Below are positions 4,892 to 5,648 of a DNA stretch of 5,648 nt, piece by piece. The position numbers and the translations under genes are program-made. The DNA comes from CAYUCE01 sp964443275 (lineage in GTDB: Bacteria > Bipolaricaulota > Bipolaricaulia > CAYUCE01): contig CAYUCE010000081.1 in NCBI GenBank assembly GCA_964443275.1, positions 1-5,648 on the forward strand, in the 5' to 3' direction. The notes beneath the pieces were generated by a model. The model was not told the DNA's origin. It saw only the letters and a program-made list of their open reading frames with translations, and ran no database searches. How positions within the stretch are numbered: position 1 is the first letter of the stretch; each line of letters starts with the position of its first letter.

Positions 4892-5648
4892 CTATTTCGC
4901 ACTAGTTGAACTTCTTTGTATCAGCTCAACCTCTAATTTTAATTCTTTTTCACCGGTTTCCTTTCCTTCCATTCTCTCCAACAAAATCTCCATCGCCTTC
5001 TCCCCTATCTTCTCTTTGGGTACCCTCACCGTAGTCAAGGGCACCTCAAGACAAGAGGAAAATAAGATGTCATCATAGCCTACAATTGACATATCTTGAG
5101 GTATCTTTAAACCTGCTTCACGAATAGCTTTCATAACCCCCAGGGCTACAAAATCACTGAACGTAAAAATCGCCGTGGGCCTCGGTTCATGTCTCAATAA
5201 ACTTTTACCGTAGTTGTAACCTTCCTCCATGGTCACCACCCCTTCTTTGACCAAGGTCCTATCAGGATTTAGCCCAGCTTCTTTTAAAGCATTTTTGTAT
5301 CCTTGCAACCTCTCTTTAGCACTGGAATTATGAACAGGTCCATTGATAAAAGCAATCTCTTCATGCCCTTGGGCAATTAGATGTTTTGTAGCTAAATATC
5401 CACCCTGCACATCATCGGTAACCACATAGTCGGTCTTTAAGTCCTCAAAATGACGAGCCATAAGTACAAAAGGAAAACCGGCTTCTTTAAGCTGGGCAAC
5501 TGTCTTTTTCTCAGTTTGAACCGGAGAGATTAAAATACCATCTACCTGCTCAGCCAGCATTACTTGAATAGCCTTCTTTTCTTTTTGGTAATTTTCGTCC
5601 GTGTCCTGTAAGATAATGCTCAAATCGTGCTTGGTAGCCGCTTTTTCC
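4892..5648 (-). CDS. LacI-family transcriptional regulator, ligand-binding domain, cut by window edge
   Basis: The C-terminal 251 residues of a LacI/GalR-family regulator. The frame is open to the right edge; the residues before position 5623 (EKAATKHD) continue the family pattern, so a TTG there is not a real start. Full-length members are about 330-340 residues, so the helix-turn-helix and hinge, roughly 80-90 residues, are outside the window. Visible family motifs in the fragment are VDGILISP (35-42), VTDDVQGGYLATKHLIAQGHEEIAFINGP (76-104), ERLQGYKNAL (112-121), FTFSDFVALGVMKAIREAGLKIPQDMSIVGYDD (161-193), PLTTVRVPKEKIGEKAMEILL (203-223) and the closing QRSST (244-248; usually RxST). The fold is the same sugar-receptor fold as the binding protein downstream, without a signal peptide. 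It probably senses the transported compound or a product and represses the codirectional transporter and enzyme genes. The ligand cannot be named. It ends with TAG at 4892. Confidence 0.92.
   Translation of the reverse strand, partial: EKAATKHDLSIILQDTDENYQKEKKAIQVMLAEQVDGILISPVQTEKKTVAQLKEAGFPFVLMARHFEDLKTDYVVTDDVQGGYLATKHLIAQGHEEIAFINGPVHNSSAKERLQGYKNALKEAGLNPDRTLVKEGVVTMEEGYNYGKSLLRHEPRPTAIFTFSDFVALGVMKAIREAGLKIPQDMSIVGYDDILFSSCLEVPLTTVRVPKEKIGEKAMEILLERMEGKETGEKELKLEVELIQRSSTSAK

Noticed and set aside
5621..5623. TTG as a start codon for the regulator
   Set aside because: The reading frame continues upstream to the window edge with residues that fit the family alignment, and a protein starting here would lack the DNA-binding domain. 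It is a window-edge truncation, not a short gene.

Overview
All recognisable genes lie on the minus strand and read from high to low coordinates. The layout is that of one catabolic operon cut at both ends. In order of transcription: a LacI-family regulator missing its N-terminal DNA-binding domain (4892-5648, runs off the right edge); a sugar-type periplasmic binding protein (3711-4712); a single-domain ABC ATPase (2743-3549); an RbsC-type permease (1782-2741); a complete uroporphyrinogen-decarboxylase (UroD)-superfamily protein (629-1777); and the N-terminal half of a second UroD-like protein (1-542, runs off the left edge). I see no convincing plus-strand genes, RNA genes, mobile elements or CRISPR arrays.

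The three transporter genes make a complete CUT2-like importer (binding protein, ATPase, permease). The ATPase is tightly coupled to the permease and the permease to the first UroD-like gene. A LacI-type sensor at the front and two UroD-like enzymes at the back suggest a ligand-induced uptake and processing route for a small polar molecule. The UroD-like proteins lack the N-terminal motif of haem-pathway UroD and look like the broad family that includes corrinoid-dependent methyltransferases (MtaA/CmuA type). The complete one has His-X-Asp where MtaA-type enzymes have the zinc-binding His-X-Cys. One hypothesis is a methylated compound (for example an O-methyl sugar or cyclitol) imported and then demethylated, but no corrinoid protein or reactivase is visible here and the substrate is unknown.

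The non-coding parts carry the regulation. The 179-bp leader before the binding-protein gene has two short tandem inverted repeats next to the regulator's stop codon and two Shine-Dalgarno-like elements with no start codon after them. A perfect 16-bp hairpin with a U-rich tail sits between the binding-protein and ATPase genes and probably lowers expression of the downstream genes relative to the binding protein.

The organism is probably a bacterium of low-to-moderate GC with strong G-rich ribosome binding sites, as in Bacillota and related anaerobes. The binding protein has a plain signal peptide without a lipobox cysteine, which fits a cell with an outer membrane and periplasm (a diderm Bacillota lineage or a neighbouring phylum) better than a typical Gram-positive. 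This assignment is inference only.
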